Positions 33,546-42,603 are shown, numbered from the stretch's first letter. The stretch: 64,000 nucleotides of DNA from Palsa-744 sp036498265 (GCA_036498265.1 DASYFT010000002.1:62001-126000), one strand, 5' to 3'. A program made the numbers and translations. The notes: generated by a model from the letters alone, not told the origin.

Positions 33546-34717
33546 TCGGCCAGAGCGAGTCGGATGACCCTGAGGCGAACGAGCGGGGATCTCCATCGGG
33601 CGCGCGCGGCCGCCTCAAGGTCTACCTGGGCATGGCTGCAGGCGTCGGCAAGACCTTCCGGATGCTGCTGGAGGGACGCGCCGAGCAGGAGGCGGGGCGC
33701 GACGTCGTGATCGGTCTGCTCGAGACCCACGGCCGTGCCGACACGGCGCAGCTCGCCGAAGGTCTTCCCACGCTTCCGCGCGTGCGTGTCAGCTACCGGC
33801 AGGCGACGATCGAGGAGATGGACCTGAGCGCCGTGCTCGCGCGAAGGCCGGAGCTGTGCCTGATCGATGAGCTCGCTCACACGAACGCGCCCGGCTCCGA
33901 GCACGCGAAGCGCTGGGAAGACGTCGAACAGATCCTCGACTCGGGGATCGACGTGCTGTCCACGTTGAACGTCCAGCACCTCGAGTCGCTGAACGACCAC
34001 ATCACCGAGCTCAGCGGCATCCGCGTGCGCGAGACGATCCCCGACGCGATCCTCGGGCGGGCCGACGAGGTCGTGCTGATCGACATCACGCCGGAGGCAC
34101 TGCTCGAGCGCCTGCGCGCGGGCAAGGTCTACCCGCTCGATCGCATCGACGCCGCGCTCAACAACTTCTTCCGCATCGAGAACCTCGCCGCGCTGCGCGA
34201 GGTGGCGCTGCGCCAGGTCGCGGAAGAGGTCGGCGCGAAGCGCCTCACCACCGAGCTCGTCGGCTCGCGCGAGGAGACGCTCGCCGCGGACGCGCCCCAA
34301 GCGGTGGGCGAGCGGCTGCTCGCCCTCGTCGAGCCGTATCCGGGATCCCAACGACTCGTGCGGCGGGCGTGGCGCTCGGCACAGCGCCTGGGCGCCGAGC
34401 TCGAGCTCCTGTGGGTCCGCTCGCCCGGCCAGAAGCTCTCCGACGATCAGGAGCGCTCCCTCGCCGCGCTGCGCCAGCTCGCATCCGTGCTCGGCGCGAG
34501 ATTGCTGGAGGAGGAATCGGACGATCTCCCGGCGGCCGTTGCCGACGTCGCCGAACGTCGCGGCGTCACCTACATCCTGCTCGGCCGCTCGCGCCCGGCG
34601 CGGGGCCTCGCTCGCCTGCGCACCCCGCTGCCGCAGCGCCTCATGCAGCGGCTGCCCGGCGTCGACGTTCGGATCGTGGCCGACCGGGGGCGACACGCGG
34701 GCTCGGAGCGCGCATGA
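33542..34717 (+). CDS. stand-alone KdpD input protein (KdpD domain + Usp domain)
   Basis: Soluble 391-residue protein equal to the N-terminal half of KdpD. The KdpD domain has Walker A GMAAGVGKT (residues 30-38) and Walker B-like LCLIDELAHTN, with the conserved TLNVQHLESLND and TIPDAIL stretches to about 225; a universal-stress-like domain follows to about 380. There is no membrane helix and no kinase domain, so it must act with the kinase encoded at 26382 or as an independent ATP-binding sensor. The FTAxY-type c-di-AMP motif of Staphylococcus KdpD is not visible (ELELLWVRS occupies that position). It overlaps kdpB by ATGA. Confidence 0.85.
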   Translation: MIGQSESDDPEANERGSPSGARGRLKVYLGMAAGVGKTFRMLLEGRAEQEAGRDVVIGLLETHGRADTAQLAEGLPTLPRVRVSYRQATIEEMDLSAVLARRPELCLIDELAHTNAPGSEHAKRWEDVEQILDSGIDVLSTLNVQHLESLNDHITELSGIRVRETIPDAILGRADEVVLIDITPEALLERLRAGKVYPLDRIDAALNNFFRIENLAALREVALRQVAEEVGAKRLTTELVGSREETLAADAPQAVGERLLALVEPYPGSQRLVRRAWRSAQRLGAELELLWVRSPGQKLSDDQERSLAALRQLASVLGARLLEEESDDLPAAVADVAERRGVTYILLGRSRPARGLARLRTPLPQRLMQRLPGVDVRIVADRGRHAGSERA

Positions 34718-35286
34718 CCGTGGTGTGGATCCTGATCGGCGTGGCGGTGGCCCTCGCGATCGGTCTGGCCGCCGGCTACTGGCTGCCGCCGCACGGACGG
34801 CTGCCGGCACGCGATCGTCCGCGCCCCGTGCGCAGCATCCTGCTCCCTTTCACCGGACAGGCCATCTCCCGCCGCTCGTTCGAGGCGGCGGTCCGGCTGG
34901 CGAAGGCCGAGAACGCGCGGATCATGCCGGCATTCCTGGCCACCGTGCCCATGAACCTGCCGCTCGACACGCCCTTGCCGGTGCAGTGCGGGCGCGGCAT
35001 GCCAATGCTGGAGGCGATCGAGCAGCGCGTCACGTCACAGGGCCTCGAGGTCGAGTCCCGAGTGGGCCGCGGACGCTCGGCGAGGGATGCTCTGCGCAAG
35101 CTCCTCGAAGAGGAGCAGTTCGACCGGATCATCGTCTCCGCCGACGAAGATCCGCATTCGGGCCTCAGCTACGACGATCTGAGGTGGCTGCTCGAGCGGG
35201 TGCCGGCGGAGATCCTCATCCTCCGTCCGGCTCCGGAGGACACTCGCAGGATCTCCGCGAACGGCGCATCGCCCCCGTCTGACTAG
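34714..35286 (+). CDS. membrane-anchored Usp-like protein
   Basis: 190 residues: an N-terminal hydrophobic helix (about 4-23, VVWILIGVAVALAIGLAAGY), a short basic linker, then an alpha/beta domain resembling universal stress proteins (RSILLPFTGQAISRRSFEAA at the start, RIIVSADEDPHSGL and EILILRPAP near the end). The usual GxxGSxxR nucleotide motif is not evident. It overlaps the KdpD input gene by ATGA, so it belongs to the kdp operon and may pair with that protein's Usp domain at the membrane. Its TAG is shared, within CTAG, with the stop of the convergent antiporter gene. Confidence 0.7.
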   Translation: MTVVWILIGVAVALAIGLAAGYWLPPHGRLPARDRPRPVRSILLPFTGQAISRRSFEAAVRLAKAENARIMPAFLATVPMNLPLDTPLPVQCGRGMPMLEAIEQRVTSQGLEVESRVGRGRSARDALRKLLEEEQFDRIIVSADEDPHSGLSYDDLRWLLERVPAEILILRPAPEDTRRISANGASPPSD

Positions 35287-36509
35287 TCGCCATGGCGCGA
35301 TATCCACCGGATGCCCGGCGTGTCGCTCGCACCGTGCAGGAGGATCGAGGCGAACACCGCGAGCGCCGCCAGGTTGAAGATCTCCCGGCCGTCCTGCACC
35401 TGGCGGCCCAGGATCAGCAGGGAGAACGCGATCGTCGCGACGCCCTTGGGGCCGAACCAGGCGATGAACGCCTTCCCGGCCCGTGAGAGCCGTGTGCCGG
35501 CGAGCGCCGCCCACACCGCGACCGGGCGGGCGATGAGGAACGTGGCCGCGACCACGCCAACGGCCGCCCAGCCGTCCGAGAAGAGCCCGTGCAGTGTCAG
35601 CAGCGAGCCGAACACGGCGAAGATCCCCAGCTTCACGATCTCGACGAGCGCCTCGACGCGATCCGCGAAGTACTCGCGCAGGTCGGGCCGGCGGACGCCG
35701 ATCACGATCGCCGCCACGAAGACAGCGATGAACGCGTTGCCCTGAGGGGCCAGTTCCACGAGGCCGTAGGTCGCGAACGCGCAGCCCAGCCCGTAGAGAG
35801 CCTTCTGGTGGGCCGGGATCGGGCGATAGAGGTGGCCGTCGGTTCCGCGCGGCATCAGCACCGAGCCGACGAGGCCCGCGACGAGCCCGAACGCCAGGCC
35901 CAGCCCGACGTCCTGGAGAACGAATCGCCACCAGACGAAGCCCCCGCTGTTCGGCTCCAGCGCGGCGGCGAACGCCAGGACGGCCGGCAGCGCCAGGCCA
36001 TCGTTGAGACCCGACTCGAGGTTGAGCGAGTTGCGGATCACGCGCGGCACCCGATGGTCGGTGACCACGCCGGATGAGAGGACGGGATCGGTGGGCGAGA
36101 GCAGGGCGCCGAGCAGGAAGGACTCGGTCCAGTCCAGGCCGACGAGCACCCGAGCGGACAGCGCCACGATCGCGGCGGTGACCGGCATGGCGATCACGAG
36201 CTTGCGCAGCGGCAGATGCCAGTGGCTCTGCAGCATCTCGCGGTCGACCTCGAGGCCGTCGCGGAACAGGATCACGATCAGCGCGACATTTGCCAGGTCA
36301 CGCACGAAGCCCGATGTCGGCTCCAGTTTGATGGCGCCGAATCCCCCTTCCCCGAGGATGAACCCGGCGAGCACGAAGAGGGCTGACAGCGACAGAATCG
36401 TGCGTCGTGCCAGACCGGAGAGCAGCGCGCCTAGTACGAGCAGGCCGCCGAGCACGGCTGCGCCCGTCTGAAACGAGGTCACTTCGGTAGCGTCCCATAC
36501 GGCGCTCAT
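35283..36509 (-). CDS. cation/proton antiporter, CPA1/CPA2 family
   Basis: Sodium (or potassium)/proton exchanger, 408 residues, about 12 helices. The paired-helix ion site is visible around LLGALLSPTDPVLSSGVV, with NLESGLNDGLALPAVLAF, which is the NhaP/CPA1-type ND arrangement. WFGPKGVATIAFSLLILGRQ near the C-terminus is also typical. No cytoplasmic TrkA-type domain follows. The ATG is 36507-36509, sharing CATG with the divergent KdpD-like gene. Location inside the kdp island suggests a role in K+/Na+/pH balance. Confidence 0.88.
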   Translation of the reverse strand: MSAVWDATEVTSFQTGAAVLGGLLVLGALLSGLARRTILSLSALFVLAGFILGEGGFGAIKLEPTSGFVRDLANVALIVILFRDGLEVDREMLQSHWHLPLRKLVIAMPVTAAIVALSARVLVGLDWTESFLLGALLSPTDPVLSSGVVTDHRVPRVIRNSLNLESGLNDGLALPAVLAFAAALEPNSGGFVWWRFVLQDVGLGLAFGLVAGLVGSVLMPRGTDGHLYRPIPAHQKALYGLGCAFATYGLVELAPQGNAFIAVFVAAIVIGVRRPDLREYFADRVEALVEIVKLGIFAVFGSLLTLHGLFSDGWAAVGVVAATFLIARPVAVWAALAGTRLSRAGKAFIAWFGPKGVATIAFSLLILGRQVQDGREIFNLAALAVFASILLHGASDTPGIRWISRHGD

Positions 36510-37761
36510 GGCAACCGAGCGAGGACACCTGAAGGTCTTCATCGGAATGGCGCCCGGCGTGGGGAAGACCTTCCGCATGCTCCAGGACGGCGCAGCCGAG
36601 GCCGCCAACGGCCGCGACGTCGTGATCGGCTACCTGGAGCCGCACGGTCGCGCCGAGACGGTCGCGCAGGCGGAGGGTCTGGAGCTGGTGCCCCGCCGCT
36701 CCGTCGCCTACCGCGGACGATCGCTCGAGGAGATGGACCTCCCGGTGGTGCTCGAGCGCAGGCCGGAGCTGTGCCTCATCGATGAGCTCGCGCACACCAA
36801 CCCTCCCGGCCTCGAGCACGAGAAGCGCTACGAGGACGTGCGCGACGTGCTCGACGCCGGCATCGACGTCTTCTCCACGGTCAACGTGCAGCACCTCGAG
36901 AGCCTCAACGACCAGGTGGCCCGGCTGACCGGCACCCGGGTCCGCGAGACGATCCCGGATGAAGTGCTCTCGCACGCCGACGAGGTCGTCCTGATCGACC
37001 TGACTCCAGAGGCGCTGATCGCACGCCTGCGGGCAGGCAAGGTCTATCCACATGAGCGGGTGCCGGCGGCGCTCCAGAACTTCTTCAAGATCGAGAACCT
37101 CGCGGCTCTCCGCGAGACGGCTCTGCGGCAGGTCGCCGAGGACGTCGAGGTCAAGCGCCTGGTGCGGGTGCCCGGTCCGGTCCTCCGTCGCGACGATGAC
37201 GGGCGGCCGGCGGAGGCCGACAACGGCCCGCAGCAGATCACCGATCGCCTGCTCGCCCTCGCCACCCTCGCCCCGCGCTCGGAGCGTGTCGTCCGCCGGG
37301 CCTGGCGCTCGGCCCAGCGCCTCGACGCCCCGCTGGACGTGCTCGTGGTGCGTCCGCCCGGGCGCCCGCCGAGCCCGGAGGACCGCAGGCGCCTCGAGGA
37401 GCTTCGACGGCTCACCGCGATGCTCGGCGCCCGGCTTCGCGTCGAGCAGGGTGAGGACGTCGGCGCGGTGGCCGTCGAGGTCGCCCGCTCGCTCGGTGCG
37501 ACCTACGTGTTCATGGGAACGCCGGGCGCCCGCAGGGGCCTTGCACGACTCGGCCGGGGTCGGCTGGACCGCTCACTGCTCGGCGATCTGCTCCGAGGGC
37601 TCCCCGGAGTCGACCTGCGGCTCGTCGCGGACCCGTCGATGCGGCAGCACGGCGCCGAGCAGGAGACGGGCGCTGCAGCGGCAGGAGTCGAGGGGGAGCG
37701 CGACGAAGCCCTCTCGAGCGGCCGTCCACCCGAGGGCCGGCCCTTTACTGACGATTCATAA
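36508..37761 (+). CDS. second stand-alone KdpD input protein
   Basis: Paralogue of the protein at 33542, 417 residues, with the same layout: Walker A GMAPGVGKT at residues 13-21, LCLIDELAHTNPPG, STVNVQHLESLND, TIPDEVL, then a Usp-like domain (about 245-370) and a low-complexity acidic tail. No kinase or membrane segment. The ATG at 36508 overlaps the divergent antiporter ATG, so its promoter must lie inside the antiporter gene. The KdpD domain begins at residue 7, which leaves no doubt about the start. It may be an alternative input module for the same kinase, or regulate the antiporter. Confidence 0.85.
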   Translation: MATERGHLKVFIGMAPGVGKTFRMLQDGAAEAANGRDVVIGYLEPHGRAETVAQAEGLELVPRRSVAYRGRSLEEMDLPVVLERRPELCLIDELAHTNPPGLEHEKRYEDVRDVLDAGIDVFSTVNVQHLESLNDQVARLTGTRVRETIPDEVLSHADEVVLIDLTPEALIARLRAGKVYPHERVPAALQNFFKIENLAALRETALRQVAEDVEVKRLVRVPGPVLRRDDDGRPAEADNGPQQITDRLLALATLAPRSERVVRRAWRSAQRLDAPLDVLVVRPPGRPPSPEDRRRLEELRRLTAMLGARLRVEQGEDVGAVAVEVARSLGATYVFMGTPGARRGLARLGRGRLDRSLLGDLLRGLPGVDLRLVADPSMRQHGAEQETGAAAAGVEGERDEALSSGRPPEGRPFTDDS

Positions 37762-37786
37762 AAGCTTCTAGCATCACGCAACCAAT

Positions 37787-37811
37787 GCTGCCTGCGTCTG
37801 TTGCAGGTAGG
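37787..37811 (+). other. small inverted repeat upstream of glycosidase-like gene
   Basis: CCTGC and GCAGG enclose a 7-base loop (CCTGCGTCTGTTGCAGG), with one further pair of matching bases outside a mismatch. It lies between the KdpD-like gene and the next gene and could be a weak terminator or an operator. Nothing else is evident in this 79-base gap. Confidence 0.25.
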
Positions 37812-37840
37812 ACATGCGCCCACCCGGAGCCCTTCACAAC

Positions 37841-38845
37841 ATGAGACGAAAGACACTAACTCTCCGTCTGACCCTCCTCGGCGCCGCCCTCGCCCTCATC
37901 GTCGGCCTGCTGGCCGCGCCGGGCGCCAGCGGCCGCCCCCAGCCGCCGCGCGCCCATTCCGCGAGCAGCTATATGACCGGTATCGGCGACGAGGACGCGC
38001 ACATGTTCCGCAACGGCCTGTGGCTGCGCCTGCACACCCGCATCGTCCGCTACATCGCCCCCTACGACGCAGCCGTGCACCGCGACTCGCTGAACCGGGC
38101 GATCACCTTCATCCAGGGGGCCGAAGCGACGCACCAGAAGGTGCTCGTCGCCTTCTACCACTCAGAGCACACGCCCACGAGGCTGCCGAGCGTCGCGCAG
38201 TACCAGCACGACGTCGGCAAATTCGTGAAGAAGTTCCCCAACGTCAAGCAGTACCAGGCGTGGGACGAGGCAAACCGCGGGAACGTGGCGCACGCCTTCT
38301 CGAGCCCCTCCGCAGGCGCCACTGCGCGCTACTACCAGGCGCTCATCCGCGTCTGCCACGGCTGCACGGCGATCGGCCTCGACATCCTGGACGCCGCCAA
38401 CATCGGGCCGACGCTCAGCTACATCTCAGAATTCAAACACGAAATCGGCCATCTGAGAACGGTCATGCCGAAGATCTGGGGCCTGCACAACTACTCGGAC
38501 ATCAACCGGCTGGAAAGCTGGCGCACGCGTGAACTGGTCCATGCGCTGGGCGGTCAGGTGTGGCTGACCGAGACCGGCGGTCTCGTCAAATTCGGCGGCG
38601 CCTACCCCAACCGCAACGGATCCGGGCTGACACGTGCCGCCAAGGTGCTCAAGTACATGTTCAGGGTGGCCGGCTCGCAGTCGCAGATCAAGCGCCTGTA
38701 CATCTACAACTGGCTCGGAGGCCGGAGCTCGACGCGCTTCGACGCCGGCCTCACCAACGCGCTCGAACAGCCGCGGGCCGGCTACCTGGTCGTGTGCAAG
38801 CAGCTGCACGCGGTCTCCTGCTCGGCGAAGATCGCGCGGAACTAG
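37841..38845 (+). CDS. secreted glycoside-hydrolase-like TIM-barrel protein
   Basis: Exported protein, 334 residues, with a Sec signal peptide (MRRKTLTLRLTLLGAALAL, cleavage near GASG). The remainder looks like a clan A glycosidase fold: a strand with YQAWDEANRGN, where clan A enzymes carry the acid/base Glu in a WNE-type motif, and VWLTETGG, the position of the nucleophile Glu. The acid/base motif is altered (DEA rather than NEP), so activity is uncertain. The ATG at 37841 is preferred over 37814 because it begins a perfect signal peptide and has GGAG 10 bases upstream. A second such protein is encoded at 60921. Its TAG is shared with the convergent gene's stop. Confidence 0.7.
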   Translation: MRRKTLTLRLTLLGAALALIVGLLAAPGASGRPQPPRAHSASSYMTGIGDEDAHMFRNGLWLRLHTRIVRYIAPYDAAVHRDSLNRAITFIQGAEATHQKVLVAFYHSEHTPTRLPSVAQYQHDVGKFVKKFPNVKQYQAWDEANRGNVAHAFSSPSAGATARYYQALIRVCHGCTAIGLDILDAANIGPTLSYISEFKHEIGHLRTVMPKIWGLHNYSDINRLESWRTRELVHALGGQVWLTETGGLVKFGGAYPNRNGSGLTRAAKVLKYMFRVAGSQSQIKRLYIYNWLGGRSSTRFDAGLTNALEQPRAGYLVVCKQLHAVSCSAKIARN

Positions 38846-40584
38846 CCCGTCACGGCGGGCCGCGACCGACCGGCGCCCCGCGGGCGCGGGGTAGCGGGGG
38901 GCGGCGCGTCGGCGTTGCGCAGGAGACGCATCACGAGCAGTGTCAGCACTCCGGCCGCGGCGGCGAGCGGCGCCAGCGTCTTCAGCGGATAGCGCGCCCC
39001 CTCGTGGAGCGTCAGGTTCAGCGCCGTGCGGTCTCCGGCTTTGAGGATGTCGAGCAGACCCTGGTGGTCGATCCCGAGCGCGGTCGGGCCGAGCGCGGCG
39101 AACAGACCCCAGCCCGCCAGGGCCAAGAGGCCGGCGCCGAGCTCGCGGCCTGACAGCCGGAGCCGCGGCGTCGCCCTGACGGCGAGCGCGATGGCGGCGC
39201 CGGCGGCGAGCGCGAACGGCCAGATGGCGCCCCAGCCGCGGCCCAGGCCGAACGCCGAGGCGATGGTCGGCTGGAAGGAGCCTTTGCCGAGCAGCCGGGT
39301 CCAGATCACGGTCTCGTTCTCGTAGCCGACCAGCGGATGCGTGACCGTGGCGATCACCGTGGTTGTGATCGACGCCGCCGCCAGGGCAAGCGTCGGGCCG
39401 GGGAACCGACGCAGCGCCAGGGCGATCGGGAACGCCAGGAACGGCAGCATCGTGATCACGAAGCGCGGCCCCGGCGCACCGCCTCCGAACGGGAGGTAGT
39501 AGCCGGAGTTGTAGCCCAGGTAGCAGACGCAGATGCCGGCGACCGTGAGCGCCTCGGCCCGCTTTCCGCGCCGGTAGAGCAGCACGGTGCCGAGCGCGCC
39601 CATCACGAGCACCGGAGAGATCGTCAGCAGCCCGCGCGAGTCGAACAGCAGGGTGGCCAGCACCCTGAGGCTGGGGGCCCCGATCCCGAAGAAGCCTTTG
39701 TGCTGCTGGGGGATGTTCGAGTAGGCGAGGTGGGTCCAGGAGTGGAATGCGGCGTGGTTGTAGAGCAGCAGCGGCACGATGCCCACGAGCCCCCCGAGGA
39801 CGTACGCGCCGGCCCGGCTCGCGAGCATGCGTGGAGCGAGAGCCCCGGGGCGCGAGAGCAGGTAGAGGCCGAGCACCGCCGCGGCGAACGCGAGCGGGTA
39901 CTCCGAGGCGATCGCGTAGCCCATCAGCGCCCCGGCCGCCGCCAGCAGCAGCGGACGGGGCGGCCCCGCTCGCTCGCGGATCATGAGCGCGAACGCGGCG
40001 AACCCCAGCGTGGCAGACAGCACATGGGAGAACATCAGCGTCGAGAACGGCAGCACCATCGTGCCGAGGCCGAGCACGACCGCCGTGAGGGCGCCGTAGC
40101 CGGGCTCGAAGCGCTCCGCCACCCGCCACACGAGCAGCAGCATTGCGAGACCGGGGAGCACGCTCGCCCAGAGCCCGACGAAGTAGATCATCTCGTCCTC
40201 GCCGCGCAGCGCCTGCGAGCTTCGCGCCAGCGCGGGCGCGTCGAGCGCGTCGATGACCTCGTAGAAGGGCAGTGAGTAGATCGCCAGTCCGGGCGCGCGC
40301 GCGGAGTACCAGTGGCCCTTGTAGTACGCCTTGTCTTTGGTGTGATATGGCCCCGCGTCGATCGTCGTGCGCCCCGCCGCGAGCGCGCGAATGAGGTCAT
40401 AGTGCGAGCTCTGGTTGTCCGACCAGTTCTGGATCACCGTGGCGAACGCGAGCCCGACGAGGACGACCGCAGCCAGCGCCGTGCGGCGCGAGGCCCACCC
40501 GCGGCGTCTCGGCCGCCCGCTCTCGAATCGCGTGCCGTCGAAGGAGGAGATCGGGCTCACGGGCCCGTTCGGGCGAGTCGCCAT
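38842..40584 (-). CDS. GT-C-like multi-pass membrane protein
   Basis: 580 residues with about 11 hydrophobic helices after a basic 30-residue N-terminus. The first extracytoplasmic loop has the acidic and aromatic character of lipid-linked-sugar transferases (SSHYDLIRALAAGRTTID and YYKGHWYSARAPGLAIYS). It probably transfers a sugar from a polyprenyl carrier, like GT39/GT83-type enzymes, but acceptor and sugar are unknown. The ATG overlaps the stop of the next membrane GT gene by one base (TGATG), so the two work as a pair. It ends in a CTAG shared with the upstream glycosidase-like gene. Confidence 0.7.
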   Translation of the reverse strand: MATRPNGPVSPISSFDGTRFESGRPRRRGWASRRTALAAVVLVGLAFATVIQNWSDNQSSHYDLIRALAAGRTTIDAGPYHTKDKAYYKGHWYSARAPGLAIYSLPFYEVIDALDAPALARSSQALRGEDEMIYFVGLWASVLPGLAMLLLVWRVAERFEPGYGALTAVVLGLGTMVLPFSTLMFSHVLSATLGFAAFALMIRERAGPPRPLLLAAAGALMGYAIASEYPLAFAAAVLGLYLLSRPGALAPRMLASRAGAYVLGGLVGIVPLLLYNHAAFHSWTHLAYSNIPQQHKGFFGIGAPSLRVLATLLFDSRGLLTISPVLVMGALGTVLLYRRGKRAEALTVAGICVCYLGYNSGYYLPFGGGAPGPRFVITMLPFLAFPIALALRRFPGPTLALAAASITTTVIATVTHPLVGYENETVIWTRLLGKGSFQPTIASAFGLGRGWGAIWPFALAAGAAIALAVRATPRLRLSGRELGAGLLALAGWGLFAALGPTALGIDHQGLLDILKAGDRTALNLTLHEGARYPLKTLAPLAAAAGVLTLLVMRLLRNADAPPPATPRPRGAGRSRPAVTG

Positions 40585-42491
40585 CAGTTCGTTCCGTGCA
40601 GGGCAGCGGGCCCGGGGCCGATTTCATAGATCACGAGCGAGCCCACCCGGCGGCGCGTCACCCCCAATCCCGCGACGGGCTTGGCCGCCGCGGCGGCAGC
40701 GTTCGGCGGCTCGGCATGCGCATACCCGACGATTCCGGGCAGGCGCGGCATGCGCAGGTGCAGCACCACCGTGCGTACCCCGTAGAAGCGGAGCTTCTCG
40801 ATGCTCGCGCGATCGGGGAAGCCGTTCATCCCGCCGCGCAGGTCGTCCACGGCGGGAAAGTCGAACGTGCTGTTGCCGACCGGGATCTCGTAGAAGCCGT
40901 CGGTCGAGAAGTACTGCCACAGCCGGTCGGCCGGCCCGTCCGTCGGCAGGTCCAGCAGGGGCGCGCGCAGCCCGATCTCGGCTCGCGCCGGCTGGGGCAC
41001 GACCGGGTGGGCCAGGTGGCCCGCCCCTTCGCCGAGGACCCCGACGACGAGCAGCGCGCCGGCCAGCGCGGGCAGCGCACCGATGGCCCTTCCAGCGGCC
41101 CACGGTCGCAGCCGCCGCACGAGCAGGTGCACGCCCGCTCCGGCGAGCAGCGCGTAGAACAGCGTCGCCAACGTGAAGACCCTCCCGGGCACCCGCACGC
41201 CGTTCCACCCGGGCGCGAAGTCGAAGATGAGCCGGTAGGGATAGCCGGCGCCGGTCAGGCCGAGCCCCAGCGCGAGGATCGAGCACACCACGATCCCGCA
41301 GGCGAGCCCCGCACGCAATCGAGGCGTGTAGGGGGATCCGCGCACGCCCAGCAGGCCCACGAGCGCGAGTAGCAGGATCAGCCCTCCGGGGAAGAGCACG
41401 CTCTCGTTCTTGGAGTGCACCTTGGCGCGGATTCCCGCCGTGGCGTCGCCCCAGACACGGTTCTCCGATGACGCGGCCAGCAGCGCTGCGGGGCCCGAGG
41501 AGTAGTTCTTCACTTCCTTGATCGTGCGCTTGGCGGTCGGGTAGTCCTGGGACACCTTGAGATACGGCCGCGCCTGGTAGACGGTGACGAGACCGAGCGC
41601 CGCGATGCCGATGCAGCTCACCGTGAGCACGCGGCGGGGGACCAGTGCTCCGCGGCCGGCGGCCATCCCGGCGGGGCCCGGCGTCCCGGCCTGGCGCTCG
41701 AGGCCGTGCCCTCGCCACCACTCCAGCAGGAGCAGCGCCCCCAGGATCGCCAGCAGGTAGCCGAACTGCAGGCCGAGCGTGAAGCCCAGGCTCACCTGCC
41801 ACGCCGACACCAGCCAGCCCGCGAGCACCAGGACGGGCGAGGACCGGCGGTAGCCGCGGATCAGCAGGAACAGCCCCAGCGCGAGGCCGCCCGAGGAGAT
41901 GACGTGCAGGTGCCCGGCCTCCGTCACGCGGTAGGGGGCATACGCGAATGCGACCCCGGCGGCGGCGCCTCCGAGGCGGCCGAGCCCCAGCTCGCGGGCC
42001 AGCAGGTAGGCGCCGACGAAGCACAGCGACCAGGCGAACAGGAACAGCAGGTTGTAGCGGACGAGGGCGGCCACGGTGCCCGAGCCGAAGAAGCCGGCCG
42101 GCCCGTATCCGAGCAGCGAGTCGGAGAAGGCCAGGCTGTTCGGGTGCGGGGAGAACGCGTTCGCGTCAAAGAGGTGCAGAGGGTTGTGGAGCATCGCGTG
42201 GCCCACCCATGCGACCTCCCACGCAGTCCGGATGGGGTCGCCGAGATCGGGTGCGATGCGGCTCGGGAGGTGCAGCACGAGCGGCCAGGTCGTGAGCACG
42301 GCGAGCAGGATGCCCGCCGCCACCACCCACAGCAGCTCGGCGCGGCCGAACGTGGGGGAGGGTGCCCACCGGGCGCTCGCCGCCCACGGCCGGGCACCGT
42401 GCATGGCCTCGCCGTCGCCTGCCCCGACGCCGTCGGCGGACACTGGCGACCCGCTCGGCGCCCGCGCGGGACTGGGCAGACCGGTGCTCAT
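40584..42491 (-). CDS. GT-C-like multi-pass membrane protein
   Basis: 635 residues; after a 50-residue hydrophilic N-terminus about 11 helices, then a C-terminal extracytoplasmic domain of about 180 residues. The first loop (RIAPDLGDPIRTAWEVAWV) has the Asp pattern of GT-C enzymes, and the central loop FSPHPNSLAFSDSLLGYGP is typical of this actinobacterial family. The ATG at 42491 is chosen over 42551, whose extra 20 residues are Cys/His/Arg-rich and lie across a TATGCT hexamer. Coupled with the following GT-C-like gene; substrates unknown. Confidence 0.7.
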   Translation of the reverse strand: MSTGLPSPARAPSGSPVSADGVGAGDGEAMHGARPWAASARWAPSPTFGRAELLWVVAAGILLAVLTTWPLVLHLPSRIAPDLGDPIRTAWEVAWVGHAMLHNPLHLFDANAFSPHPNSLAFSDSLLGYGPAGFFGSGTVAALVRYNLLFLFAWSLCFVGAYLLARELGLGRLGGAAAGVAFAYAPYRVTEAGHLHVISSGGLALGLFLLIRGYRRSSPVLVLAGWLVSAWQVSLGFTLGLQFGYLLAILGALLLLEWWRGHGLERQAGTPGPAGMAAGRGALVPRRVLTVSCIGIAALGLVTVYQARPYLKVSQDYPTAKRTIKEVKNYSSGPAALLAASSENRVWGDATAGIRAKVHSKNESVLFPGGLILLLALVGLLGVRGSPYTPRLRAGLACGIVVCSILALGLGLTGAGYPYRLIFDFAPGWNGVRVPGRVFTLATLFYALLAGAGVHLLVRRLRPWAAGRAIGALPALAGALLVVGVLGEGAGHLAHPVVPQPARAEIGLRAPLLDLPTDGPADRLWQYFSTDGFYEIPVGNSTFDFPAVDDLRGGMNGFPDRASIEKLRFYGVRTVVLHLRMPRLPGIVGYAHAEPPNAAAAAAKPVAGLGVTRRRVGSLVIYEIGPGPAALHGTN

Positions 42492-42559
42492 GCTCTGCTG
42501 GTGTTCGGAGCGCCGCGGATCGGCGCAGCATACGGGAGCGACCTGCGACATAGCGGCGC

Positions 42560-42574
42560 ACGGCCGGCGGCCGT
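42560..42574. promoter_or_regulatory. 15-bp palindrome in a divergent promoter
   Basis: ACGGCCGGCGGCCGT is a perfect 7-1-7 inverted repeat lying between the GT-C gene (start 42491) and the saccharopine-dehydrogenase-like gene (start 42617). It could be an operator; its GC richness raises the chance of coincidence. Confidence 0.35.
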
Positions 42575-42603
42575 CAACCGCGTCCGGCGCTCGCCGTTTG
42601 CGT

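Noticed and set aside
28998..33596. Long minus-strand frames opposite kdpA and kdpB (614 and 744 codons)
   Set aside because: Shadow frames caused by third-position GC bias; the kdp genes on the plus strand are unambiguous.
33542..34717. Reading the short KdpD proteins as truncated pseudogenes of a full KdpD
   Set aside because: Both keep intact Walker motifs, start and stop within tight overlaps, and occur twice with the same boundaries, so they look like functional stand-alone proteins.
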